DNA from: Benincasa hispida
Taxonomy: Eukaryota > Streptophyta > Magnoliopsida > Cucurbitales > Cucurbitaceae
NCBI RefSeq assembly: GCF_009727055.1
Contig: NC_052349.1
Span: forward strand, 34,028,753-34,092,752
DNA: 64,000 bases
Direction of reading: 5' to 3'
Below are positions 1-10,097 of this stretch, piece by piece. The notes below the pieces were generated by a model that had not been told where the DNA came from, searched no databases, and saw only the letters and a list, made by a program, of their open reading frames with translations. Within the stretch, counting starts at the first letter, position 1. Every line of letters starts with the position of its first letter. The position numbers were made by a program, and so were the translations under genes.

Positions 1-283
1 TACGTGTACTTCTTTTATTTTTGGAAAAGTACTTTTTTTCTTCCTACGAGATTTAATTTCTATTTTGGTCTCTAAAGAATGATTCTACCTCTAACTTTTC
101 TTACTTAGCGATCAATCATTTACCTAGGTTTTAAAAAATCATGTCAAATTTTAAAAATTTAAAAATTTTATTTTTAAAAATTTATTTTTGTTTTTTGAAT
201 TTAGCTAAGATTTCAACTCTTGTATTTGACAAATATGCCGACTATTGTAAGAAAATGAATGAAAATATGTTAATTTTCAAAAA
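1..283. other. AT-rich stretch, nothing recognised
   Basis: Runs of A and T with short palindromic bits of the AAATTT kind. No coding pattern, repeat pair or RNA gene could be supported here. Confidence 0.4.
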
Positions 284-754
284 TCAAAAATCATACCAAA
301 CGAATTTAGTTATCCAATTATAGAGTGTCACGTTCTCCTTTTGTACAAATATCTGATTTTCAAAGTAATCTTTTAGAGCAATAATTAGGTGCAACTTCTC
401 CATACAATTCATTCTTTTNATCGTGCTTAAGTTGAGAGGTCGACTATCCAAATATTCCCCGCAAGGACTCCATGATCTCACGGACAGTGAGCATGGGCTC
501 ATGCTTCTTGGCCAAGAATTCGGAAAGGTTTGCCAAGATGTATGCTCGGGTCTTTTCATTTGCCCGTACCCAATGCACATAAGCCTACCAACGTTTCGAG
601 TGGTGTTTTGTGCTGGAACATGAGGACGATCCTCCATAAGGACAAATCTTAGGTCATCAATGGTTAATATTGTGTTGATAGTGTTTTTATTTGTAGTATA
701 GTTTTCGCCGGTAAGTTTGTGGACAACAAGTAAATTTAATGTAGCAGAAGTCAT
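284..754 (-). pseudogene. Copia gag fragment, frameshifted
   Basis: Read on the minus strand from the ATG at 754, the product begins MTSATLNLL and continues through LTGENY and NTINTILTIDDLRFVL. This is the N-terminal gag signature of a common plant Copia group, where the motif LTG-NY-WK is usual. The tryptophan of that motif is gone (TTNKNT). After about residue 55 the frame slips, and the expected continuation around the 'KK HEPM' region appears only in another frame. One N lies at 419. There is no zinc knuckle and no pol. The leader upstream (755-1900) belongs to the same element. Gag would package retrotransposon RNA in cytoplasmic particles, but this copy cannot encode it. Confidence 0.7.
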
Positions 755-1900
755 TTTGTAAATTTTTTGAAACATGCAATTTATATATATTAGTTTTCAA
801 TCATTACCTAATTGAAAAACCAATCAAATTTAGCAAAATAATTTCATGCACCCTATGTGACATTTATTTTACAATGATGTTTCAGTGAGGTAGAGTAAAA
901 GCCACCGTAGTATGATCAGGTACCCCTTCATTGAAATGAGATTGTCTCAATCAATATATAGAATAACTCCTTGTTCCTGTAAATTTCAGTCACCATTGTT
1001 CGGTCCAGAAATTGTTAACTAGCTTAACATTTTCTTGTAAGTGTAACTCCTCATTTTAGATTCTAGAGTTCCGCCACAATGAGCCAACCATAGAGAAAAA
1101 TTGATTGGGGGCAAAAACTAAAGCAATCCTATCCATTTCTGGAGTTTGAGTAAAAAGTCATACAAATACCATCCATAGGGGCACACAAGCAAAGGTGCCT
1201 CGAGACCGAGCATGGAAATTTACTACAAACTAATGAGAGAGACCGTGGGATATATCGACACACGTCCCCCTCCCACTTACTATAAACACTTTCTCCATTC
1301 ACCTTGGTATTGACCTATATAAATACCACCTGTTGGGAAACACAAGCAAAGGTGCCTCGAGGCCGAGTATAGATCTCACGGTGTGAACTTTGAGGGAGAA
1401 ACGTGAAAAGGAAAAATGAAGTATCATATACCCCACTTTCCTCCCACTGAATGTTTTACCTATGGTTAATTTAACTTAGAAAAATATGATTAATTATTTT
1501 ACTAAGTGATTGTTTAAATTTTCCCAAAAGTAACAATTACTTTGGATAGTTAAAGAACTTTGGTTAGTGTTCATTAAACAACTGAATAAACTTTAGTCAA
1601 CAATTGCATGCTTATAGCAAATCTATCTAATTCACCTTTCTAGGTCAATTCCTAGGTAGGGATGTTCCGTTTCCATCAACTTAAATACCACAGCCTAGAT
1701 AGAACTAGCCTTAGACAAAACGTCCTTATAGATATGTTTACTACAAATTTAATCTTCTAATTAAATTAAAACCAATTAAATCATATTAAATTGATTAAAA
1801 GACTAAGCTAATTTCTAATCTTACCAAAAATATCGTGATCTTAGGTCTATGTGAATCATATTTTAAAACTATTTTAAAAAAAAAATCAATTTTAATCGAT
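755..1900 (-). mobile_element. Copia leader (5' untranslated) fragment, same family as Copia C
   Basis: The reverse complement of about 1210-1740 matches the leader of the right-hand Copia C at 59.4-60.2 kb. Shared strings include TGTCTAAGGCT followed by TACTTAAGTTGA/TATTTAAGTTGA and ACGGAACA, and accgtgagattc-type blocks. A block containing GCACACAAGCAAAGGTGCC-type sequence occurs twice here (about 1180 and 1350), echoing the duplicated block in Copia C. No LTR or primer-binding site is visible on either side, so this is a truncated insertion. The far boundary at 1900 is approximate. Confidence 0.55.
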
Positions 1901-2133
1901 TCTTTATTGGATATAATACGGACTTCACAATTTCTTATTGGCTAAGTATTTTCCATTCTTTTACTCCTTTGAATGAAAAAAAGGGCTAAAGCGTCCGAAG
2001 TGATGGAAGGAGAATAATGTACAGAAGGTTTAATCCCTCATCCCTGATTTCTTAACTTTTCAGACGTGAATAAGAGATCCATCGCTATGTCTGCTAATCG
2101 TCTCTAAATTGCTTAATAATTCCTCATTCCACC

Positions 2134-2379
2134 ATGGAAACTCCTTATCCAATCCCCATTTCTCCCACAAAAACTCGCATTGGATGGATTGGCATCGGAG
2201 TTATGGGCGCCGCCATGGCCACTCGTCTCCTCTCTGCAGGATACTCTGTCACAATCTACGCTCGTTCACCTTCCAAGGCTCTTGATTTAAAGTCCAAAGG
2301 GGCTCGTCTCGTCAACTCCGCTTTAGAATTAGTTCATACACTTTCACTTTTTCCAAAAATGACTTATTTTCAAAATTAA
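2134..2379 (+). pseudogene. 5' fragment of a 3-hydroxyisobutyrate dehydrogenase-like gene
   Basis: The ATG at 2134 opens METPYPIPISP, then RIGWIGIGVMGAAMATRLL. This is the GxGxxG Rossmann fold (GIGVMG) that starts 6-phosphogluconate/3-hydroxyisobutyrate dehydrogenase-like oxidoreductases, a family of about 300 residues. It continues through YSVTIYARSPSKA to about residue 66 (LVNSALEL). There it stops matching and runs for some 15 unrelated residues to a stop at 2379. The catalytic lysine domain is absent and no later exon was found in the next 2 kb. The sequence following the break is a dispersed repeat also present near 34.14 kb. I read it as a truncated gene copy with its own upstream region. 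A real short gene with a distant second exon is less likely. Confidence 0.75.
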
Positions 2380-2410
2380 ACACTTGAAAGGTTAATCCAG
2401 ACGTATCCTT
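2336..2410 (+). repeat. Dispersed repeat module, copy 1
   Basis: AAATGACTTATTTT, ATTAAACACTTGAAA and then TCCAGACGTATCC occur here in the same order and spacing as AAATGACTTATTTT, ATTAAACACTTGAAA and TCCAAACGTACC at 34160-34218. It begins exactly where the dehydrogenase fragment loses coding sense. Confidence 0.6.
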
Positions 2411-3034
2411 AGTTTTTTAAAATTAAGCTAATTTCTCTTACTTTTTTACAATACTTTTCGTATTTCTTAGGTAAAATAGTGAATGCTTAGCTAGATTCTT
2501 AAAAAAATAAAATTAAATTAAATAAAAATTAAAAAAATTAAAAAATACTTTTTAAGTTTTCAAAATTTTGCTTAGTTTTTGAAAATATTGATAGAAAGTA
2601 GATAACAAAGCAATAAATTTAAAGGTGGAATGTGATTATAGGCTTAGTTTTTAGAAATTAAGGCTTCATTTGGTTTATGATCTAAAAATTTGTTTTAAAA
2701 AACAATGAATTTAGTAGAGAAGAAAAACAAATTCTTTTTTGTCAGTAATTGGATAACACGGTTGGTTTCAATTTAAAAACTTGAAAATTCACTATGCTAG
2801 ATGGTAATAAAAAAATGCAAGAGAAGATTTATTTGCGATTGGTAAAGTTCACTATGCTAGATGGTAATAAAAAAGTAATATCACTTTTGTTAATACAATG
2901 AGTTAACTTGGGGTTAATTCCACAAATAATAAAGTTGTCTAAAAATGACAAAAATAGAGTTGTGTAAAAACTATTTCTAAAAATAATGTGGTAATAAAAA
3001 CAAAGGTCTCATTTAGATTAGCTAGAAAGTGTTG
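2411..3034. other. Intergenic, AT-rich
   Basis: No gene seen. It contains a 27-bp direct repeat (CACTATGCTAGATGGTAATA at 2790 and 2850, period 60) separated by unrelated sequence. Confidence 0.45.
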
Positions 3035-3351
3035 ACAAAAATAGGTGAGAACCTCAAGTAAAATAGTGGATCCAATCCACGATTTCCTCCAATAAAATTT
3101 GATCAAGCTCTTCATCCATGTCATCTTCCACGACCCAATACTAGCGGATTTGGTGTCTAGAATTTGAGACTCCTTCAGTCCGACAAGTCCATTTTCATCC
3201 ATTCTCTCTTCTTCTTTAACCCTAATTATCCCTTGACATGGCAGGCAACAGGTGGGTGGGACTTAAACTATGTTGGTAAAAATCGTAGACCGGCTCTACG
3301 TTTATTCTAGAATTGTGGACATCTTCCACGATTTTCACCACCTATTTTTGT
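3035..3351. mobile_element. Possible short inverted-repeat element (MITE-like)
   Basis: A perfect 13-bp inverted pair, ACAAAAATAGGTG at 3035-3047 and its complement at 3339-3351, bounds 317 bp with no usable ORF. Inside are further 'tccacgattt' motifs on both sides (about 3077 and 3325). I could not see a target-site duplication, so transposon identity is tentative. Confidence 0.35.
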
Positions 3352-3447
3352 AAAACTTTTCTTTTTCTACTATTTTTTTCATTATTTATTAAAATATATT
3401 ATTATTTTTATAATTAAATTTTATACGGTTATCTCATTCCATAAATA

Positions 3448-3557
3448 GAGACCAACGAATAATAAATTCAGAGTAACTTGGACACAAAGCAATCTTTCTC
3501 CGGAGACCAACGGACAATAGATTCGGAGTAACTTGGACACGAAGCAATCTTTTTTAA
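3448..3557 (+). repeat. 55-bp tandem duplication upstream of the ALKBH-like gene
   Basis: Two adjacent copies, each running from GAGACCAACG to AAGCAATCTTT and sharing GAGTAACTTGGACAC, start at 3448 and 3503. They lie about 40-150 bp upstream of the first ATG of the broken ALKBH-like gene, so they could sit in its promoter or 5' leader. Confidence 0.65.
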
Positions 3558-3595
3558 AATTTTGAAAATTTTCTCTTTACAGTCTACACTCATCG

Positions 3596-4156
3596 ATGGG
3601 CAATGACGCCACCGATGAGCTTCCGGCATCGGAATGACGGATCCTGACTGGTTATCGGAGGATTATTTATCGGAAGGGTTTTGTGGTAAATGCTGTCTTC
3701 TTCTTCACCAACGCCTTCGCCTCCTTATTCCCACCATTGACTCCTCCGGTAATTGTCAATTGTGCTAAAAGATGGAAAACTTCAGGTGCTGTTTTTGGCA
3801 ATTTCTCATGTTTTGTGTTGTTAGTTTTCTGTCTTTAGTTATACCCTTTTGAAATTTTGTTCATGATTTTAAATTCTCCTACAGCAAAATGGCAGCACTA
3901 CCCCCACCATTCCACTGTAGAATGTTACAACCATGACTGCAAAACAGAAGTCTGCAGTCAAGGTTACGACAATACATTGGAAAGCCACCACCATCACCGT
4001 CACTGCCGATCAAGAGAGCATAATGGCGATCATTCTCCAACTGAGGCGAGTGGGGAGTTTCTGAGTATTCTGAGGGAGATTTAATATTGAATGATGGGAT
4101 GGCTGGAGTTTCATCTAATGGGGGTGATAATTTATCTGAAGACCAAAAGGAAAAGC
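3596..4156 (+). pseudogene. ALKBH9/10-like RNA demethylase, 5' exons (interrupted)
   Basis: Candidate exon 1 starts at the ATG at 3596 (MGNDATDELPASE). One base of slip leads into DPDWLSEDYLSEGFCGKC, an acidic segment then a Cys pair, reminiscent of the N-terminus of plant ALKBH9 proteins as I recall them. A GT donor follows at 3749. Candidate exon 2 begins after CTACAG at 3884 and ends in SEDQKEKL. That exon also contains in-frame stops. The reading stops at TTA (4157-4159), where a Harbinger element begins. The gene resumes after the other TTA at 31338 with FLKVRKQEFVHLER in one frame, which is what follows the SE-x-Q-x-E-x-L motif in this family. Identity of exon 1 is less sure than that of the KEKL segment. 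Confidence 0.6.
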
Positions 4157-4199
4157 TTAGGGGCATTTGGCCTCCCACCCAACGTTTGGCACTACAAGA

Positions 4200-6093
4200 A
4201 ATAACGGATACGATAGTTAACGAAAAAAACTATAAAATACTTTTTATAATTTTTTTTAAGATCTTGACAGCCCATATTATTAAAAGTCTTGGATTTTTAT
4301 AGCGTTTTTGTAGAGTTATATTGGATAACTTATTTAATTTGCTCTAAAAACATTTAATAGCATCTTTTATTAGAGCTATAGTATGTTTATATAGCTAAAA
4401 TAATATGTCATCTTTAACTTATAATATCATTTTTTTAACGCTATAGTATAGTATTTATAGCTTTAACCTTATGCTATAGTAAGGTTATTTAGTTTTTTCT
4501 ATTAGCTATAGCTACTATAATACTCTTTTGATAGCACTTCTTTTTCATTATATAAATTTTGTTATAGATTTGCTCATGGCTATAAAAGGTACAATTTTTT
4601 TTCTCAACAATAATAATTTGTATATAATTTTTATATTTGTGTTAAACATAAACTCGTGGCTCAAGCTCAATCCACACATATTAAATATTTCATAACACAT
4701 TAAATACCATGACTTTCATTCATAATTGAAATTTATAAATCTATTAACATTACAAAAAAAAAATGTCATTTCCTAAAACAAAGTATACAAATGATACAAA
4801 ATAAAGTAATATTTTTTTCATATTTATTTTTTCAAGTAAATAAAATATTTTGCAAGTCTTCTTTGTTCACTTGTAATTCCTAAGATTCTCTTGATCTCCC
4901 AATGGACATTTCTTTTGAAGGTTGATTTGTACATTTTGATGGATACCTATTAAAAAAAACATACACACATATTAATGAAATAAATATAATAAAAGAAACC
5001 TATTGAATTAATAGCACAAATCATTTAGAAATCCATTAACACCAAACCAAAACAACAAAAGATATATTTGAGATATTGAGTTTTGTAATGGTAAGAAAAG
5101 ATGAAAATGTTAAGTCGAATTTCTAGGCGTAAACGTCAACTTCAAACAAGAACATAGATTGCAAATTAGGATACATCTTGAGATTTTTAGAGAATTTCTT
5201 GACCTCCAGCACACAGGAGGTCCAATGTGATTTGGCATGAAATGGTTAGCTTCTACTGTTAAATGACTGTTATTTTCCAACTCTATTAAACCTTTGATTC
5301 AAATCATCTACAACCACCTGGATCCTTAGAGCAAGTACACCACCATGTCATCCTAATACACAGGTCCCAGATATCTACGTTTTCAATCATCCTAAGAAAT
5401 TGAAAAAATCCTTCGTGTAATGTATAGTGAGAACATAAGTAACTACAAGATATTCTCATACATTTTGGCATACTTAGATACAATCATTGGAAATGAAAAT
5501 GAATCAAACAAATAAAAAGTTACCAAGATATATGGATGACATTTTGATACAACTTGTTGTGCTCCCTATTTTTTTCACTAATAAATGGCATACCAAACTA
5601 AAACATAATGAACAACAGAAAATAAAAGACTTGTATGATACATAAAGCATAGAAGAAAGTAAAAGTGCTCTAAATAATATACGAGTGCCCAAGATTACTT
5701 ATGCTTATCCAAACTAATCTTACGAGGCAATAGTTTAACTGTTTTCTATGTGTTTGTCATTGAATTAAGTAGGTAACTAGTTCAAACTCATTTTCTCTTA
5801 AGGTGATCTTTAATTTTTCTTCTATTATGTTCACACCTCCAATCACCATTAGCCCTACTCATGATAAACTGATAGTCATACACCTCTCTTCAAAAGATAT
5901 GATTCAGTATTCGAAAATTCTATTTCTGAAATATTGGAAAGTTGACTCATTTTTATTAACAATGATCTAATAGACTCTTGATCAAAAAAAGAAAGGAAAC
6001 ATTGACATTGTCACTCTCTCTTACATCTTTTGTTTCTTACCCAAAGTATATACAAAGAAATTGAATAATCTGAAATTGAATAATCTTGTCCCT
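4200..6093. other. CACTA interior, no gene recognised
   Basis: AT-rich. The first 400 bp are rich in TAGCTATAG-like subterminal motifs. The remainder shows only short ORFs without family resemblance. Confidence 0.5.
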
Positions 6094-6235
6094 CACTAGA
6101 AGAAATTCGGGCTTTAATATCGATTGAAAAAAATGAAATCGGATGTATAATGTCGGTTTAAAAAAAACGCATATTTAATGTCGGTTTTAAACCGACATTG
6201 AAGATGGGCTTTAAACCGACATTAAAGGTGTAATG
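6094..6235 (+). repeat. Second, unpaired CACTA-type terminus with inverted TGTCGGTTT motifs
   Basis: CACTAGAAGAAATTCGGGC at 6094 has the form of a CACTA end. It is followed by repeated TTTAATGTCGGTTT / AAACCGACATTAAA motifs in both orientations, able to fold as hairpins, as in subterminal regions. No matching opposite end (TTCTTCTAGTG) was found in the remaining CACTA sequence, so this is a truncated inner element or an internal feature. Confidence 0.55.
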
Positions 6236-8399
6236 TTTTTTTTTTAATTATTTTATTAAATAATAAAACCCTATATCACCGCCTCCTTCTCTCTTACGCC
6301 CAAACCCTATCTCACTCGCGCCCGTCCTTCACCCTTCTTCGTTCGTCCGTCGATCTCCTTCACACCTTCGCTCGCCCATGTCCGTCGATCTCCTTCACGT
6401 AGTGCCCGTGTCAGTCAATCTCCTTCTCTTCCGTGAGAGGTGATTATTTAAACCTTTGATCATTTGCAACTTCTCTTCCGTCCATATTGATCCTTCGCGC
6501 CATTGACGTGAATGAGGACTGTAGACCTCGTAGTCTCCGACGTTGAATGAGATAAGTTTGAGCAGTGTTGGAATTTTGATGTTTTTGTTGATTTTTATTA
6601 GTTTTTCAATTCCCCTAATTTTTGCTGTTTAATTTCCTTTTTCCTTTCCATACACATTTTTTCACAAAACCATTTACAGGGTTATTCTGAATGATCTTTG
6701 ATTTCAAATGATAAAAGCAACAAGTGAAAATTTCGATACAATGTAAACTATATACATGTTTGTAAACAAATTTCTTTTGAATTCATCGTTTAACTTGTAA
6801 AATGAGTTTATTATGTTGGTGCCACCAAACCCTTGCATCTCTCCTAGATCAACTTTCATTCTTTGTAGGAACTCCAAACACAAAAATAAAATCCATAAGC
6901 AATTGATAGTAGTTCTATACCTCTAACTTAGCACACATACCATATTACTATCCACATGCTTAATGTTTTAATGTAAGAACACTTCAGAACAAAAGCAGAT
7001 AATTAAAAATTCATGAAATTTTTATGTCCCAACCATATAAGGCATTTGGCAAGGCAAAACATCAAACACATATCATTTAAAACCAAAACTGTCAATTTAA
7101 AAAGAAGTTTTAAAGGGCATCTCATAACATATAAAGAATCAAGAGTGGAGTGCATATACAAGGCGAAAGGGTAAAAGAAGGCAACAAAAATAGTTAGAAA
7201 AGAAGACAAAAAGGTGAAGTTGAAAGGACACCTGTTAATGAAAGAATAATGCAACGAAGAACATACAAAATCATTTATTAGAAACCAATATCAACCCACA
7301 TACCAAAAATCGAAAGTTTCAGACAATTTAGCAGTTTAATAGTGGACAATCTAAAATTTCCAAGAAACTACTATTGCCAATACTTCCCTGTTATTGCAAC
7401 AAAAGATTAGATCCAATATTTTCCTTAATTGTGATCAATTTTTATCTTTAACGACATCAACAACTATTGTTAACTAAAAAATCTTTAAAAATAGAAAGTA
7501 CTCTCATTGGTTAACATATAAAAACAAAGCAGGAATTCAACAACTATTTCTTATACAATGAAACTTCCTCTCATTTATCAATAATTAATACATCTTGGTA
7601 ATTGAAGAATATTTTAGAGTGGGTTGCCTTTATAGATTTATCAAGCAAACATGAGAGTGCACGAACTTCCTTCCTCTAGTTTGTGCAATGATGTAAAATA
7701 AGAGCACAAATCCAAGTTCGCATCTATCAATGTAATAGATTACAGCCTGCCAAATAATTGGTAAAGTCCATTTTAGCAATAACACAACATTAATTGGAGT
7801 GAATTTCTTATATGCATATCAACACTTATTAAGCAAACTCAACCTTTCAAATAGTTACCTAAATTGGTGCTTATTTGCTAATCAATTACCTTCCTCAATG
7901 AGGTTTAATGTAGACTATTCTCTTCCATAAATTCATGTTGTTATAACTCTAATGAACTATTCTTCCTCATTATTGTAATTAGATAGCAGTTATCAGTCCC
8001 TTCTAATGGATATATATTTTTTTTTTTCCTATGTGCAAGTTTATATATCATTATGTACAGCTTAGAGAAAATAGTGGTCTTTTTGTTTTGTTTTAAACAG
8101 AGTTTTGGAACATAAACGAAAAGTTTTCCTATCATTTCCTAATGTTCTTTAAAAATTGCAGCGTGAGTGCATATATTTTGGGTTTTCCAACAAATCCAAG
8201 CTTAAAATGATTTAACCTATGATTTTTTTTCATTTCATTTGTAAAGTTACACATATGTGGGACTTTACTGTACATTTTTTCACAAAAAATCCTAGTTAGT
8301 AAATCAACAAAATGAAATTCACATAATAGAAAATGAAAGGAAAATAACTTACTTGCTTGGGTTTTGTTTCTACAACTTACACACATGGAAAGAGAGATT
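6236..8399. other. Gene-leader-like then AT-rich sequence, no gene recognised
   Basis: At 6265-6430 there is C-rich sequence with repeated GTCCGTCGATCTCCTTCA-like units, resembling the leader of an element-borne gene. Beyond that, no transposase or other family could be recognised on either strand up to the Copia insertion. Confidence 0.4.
8395..8399 (+). repeat. Target-site duplication AGATT, left copy (Copia A)
   Basis: AGATT directly before the LTR start TGTTACAG. The same five bases follow the second LTR at 15947-15951. Confidence 0.85.
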
Positions 8400-9109
8400 T
8401 GTTACAGAAAAACTCGAAATCAAGAATTAGAACATTGCAGCTGACAGTTGAATCGTTGTCGACCTCTTTCTGTTAAATATTGTAACCACTAGAGCTTCAT
8501 CTTTGATTGAATCGCCTGCACATATATAAACGAAATCGAGTGTGAGATTAATGTAAGAGTGAATAAGAAATCGAGAGAGCAAGGCATTTGTTCTGTAAAT
8601 ACTTTGAAGAGTAATAAAAGAGAACCTCCCAATTTGCACAGTGGACGTAGGCCTTTGGCCAAACCACTTAAACTCCTCTGTCTTCTCTTCTTACCTCTAC
8701 GATCATTTAGATTTTGCTAAAGTATCATTTACACGATCGTGTAGTTCCTATCTCATCGTATACACGATTTTTTAGCTCCGCGTTCAATCATCTATATGAT
8801 CGTTTAGCTCCTCAGCTGTCGTCTATACGATCGTCTAGCTTCAGTCAACTGTCGTCTACACNNNNNNNNNNNNNNNACTATCGTTTAGTTCTTGGTGCAT
8901 TGTCTACACGATCGTGCAATCTTTTGGTAAATAACAAAAGGATTTTCAAGCATCAACATTCTATCTCCCCTTACTCTTGAATTGTTATCAACTGTTATAT
9001 CTAAAGCCAGGAGCAGTAAGTTCACCCCCAACAAAGTTATACTCCTTCGGAGCCAGTTTGAGAGTGTTTTGTGATTATTAACGTGAAGATCTAGTCATCT
9101 AAGACAATA
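8400..9109 (+). repeat. Copia A 5' LTR
   Basis: Starts TGTTACAG and ends ACAATA just before the primer site. It holds a run of unknown bases (8862-8876). Compared with the 3' LTR it has about 55 extra bases near 9003-9060 (AGCCAGGAGCAGTAAG onward). A cluster of GATCGTTTAG-type motifs lies at 8735-8915, including a palindromic TACACGATCGTGTA. Confidence 0.9.
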
Positions 9110-9111
9110 AG

Positions 9112-9123
9112 TGGTATCAGAGC
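9112..9123 (+). other. Primer-binding site, initiator tRNA-Met type
   Basis: TGGTATCAGAGC two bases after the LTR matches the 3' end complement of plant initiator tRNA-Met, the usual primer of Copia elements. Confidence 0.9.
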
Positions 9124-9175
9124 TCGGTGAACAGTTCAAGACAGCTCCAAGATTTGAATTCTTGATTTAGAATAG

Positions 9176-9840
9176 TTAATCTTGAAGACCAAGAATAGCA
9201 ACTACCAGATACGTGATTGAGAAATTCGATGGCAAGACAGACTTTGAACTGTGGAAAGAAAATATTAAAGCAGTCCTGGGGTAGCACAAGGCTCTCTTGA
9301 CCAGCCTACTGCCTATGCCCTGTGGAATAAGTTGAATGAGATATATCTCAACAAAGATCTGCCCAACAAAGCTTTCTTGAGGGAAAGATTCTTCACTTAT
9401 AAAATGGATGCAGCAAAGTCCCTCACGGATAATCTTAATGAGTTCAAGAGGTTGTCTTCTGAGTTCAGATCGATTGAAGATAATATTTGAGAAGAGATGA
9501 GGCATTCATACTATTTAATTCTCTACCAGAATCTTTCAAAAATGTGAAGACTACATTGAAGTACGGTAGAGAAAGAATTACCACAGATGCTATCATATCA
9601 GCTGTAAGAGTCAGAGAACTTGAATTGCAAATGACTAAGAAGGATCAACTAGGAGGTGCAGGCTTGTTCTCAAAGGGGAAGAACAAGAACAATGGGAAGG
9701 GGAAACAGAACAATGGTGACAAGTCGAAGAAAAAATCCCATTTTTGTCACAAAATGGGGCACATGAAAAAGGACTATTATGCCTTGAAGAGAAAATTAAA
9801 CCAACAGAACAAGGGGGTAAATAGACTGAGGCTGCTATAG
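9176..9840 (+). pseudogene. Copia A gag, frameshifted
   Basis: The segment reads IEKFDGKTDFELWKENIKAV, then shifts frame and continues TAYALWNKLNEIYLNK and EAFILFNSLPESFKN, the order of UBN2-type gag. It ends in a lysine-rich tail. The zinc knuckle is degraded: SHFCHKMGHMKKDYY lacks the first and last cysteines of CX2CX4HX4C. There are in-frame stops near 9283 and 9488, at least one frameshift, and a final stop at 9838. Confidence 0.8.
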
Positions 9841-9904
9841 AGAGAATTACCTAGTCTATTCAGATGCTTTAGCTACTACTAAAGAAGGTGGAGACCAGAA
9901 TACT

Positions 9905-10097
9905 ATGGAGACTCAAGATTGGGTGTTAGATTCTGGTTGCTCAGTCCACATGACACCATCCAAGGGATGGTTTTGCACTTATAAGAAGTGGGATGGTGGG
10001 CTGATCTATATGGGAAAAAATAACACTTGCAGAGCTGTGGGAATTGGGTTTGTGTCCTTGAAGATGCAGGATGGTTCAGTCAAATTGATAAGGAACG
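9905..10097 (+). pseudogene. Copia A protease, cut by a solo LTR
   Basis: WVLDSGCSVHMT carries the aspartic protease motif DSG intact. The coding sequence reaches IRNV at about 10099, and the next 230 bases of open frame belong to the inserted LTR. The missing continuation (RHVLNLKRSLLSL) reappears at 12265, in register once the insert and its target duplication are removed. Confidence 0.8.

Noticed and set aside
3879..4178. 99-codon minus-strand ORF and 75-codon His-rich plus-strand ORF
   Set aside because: They overlap exon 2 of the ALKBH-like pseudogene in other frames; the His run comes from a CAC/CAT-rich stretch.
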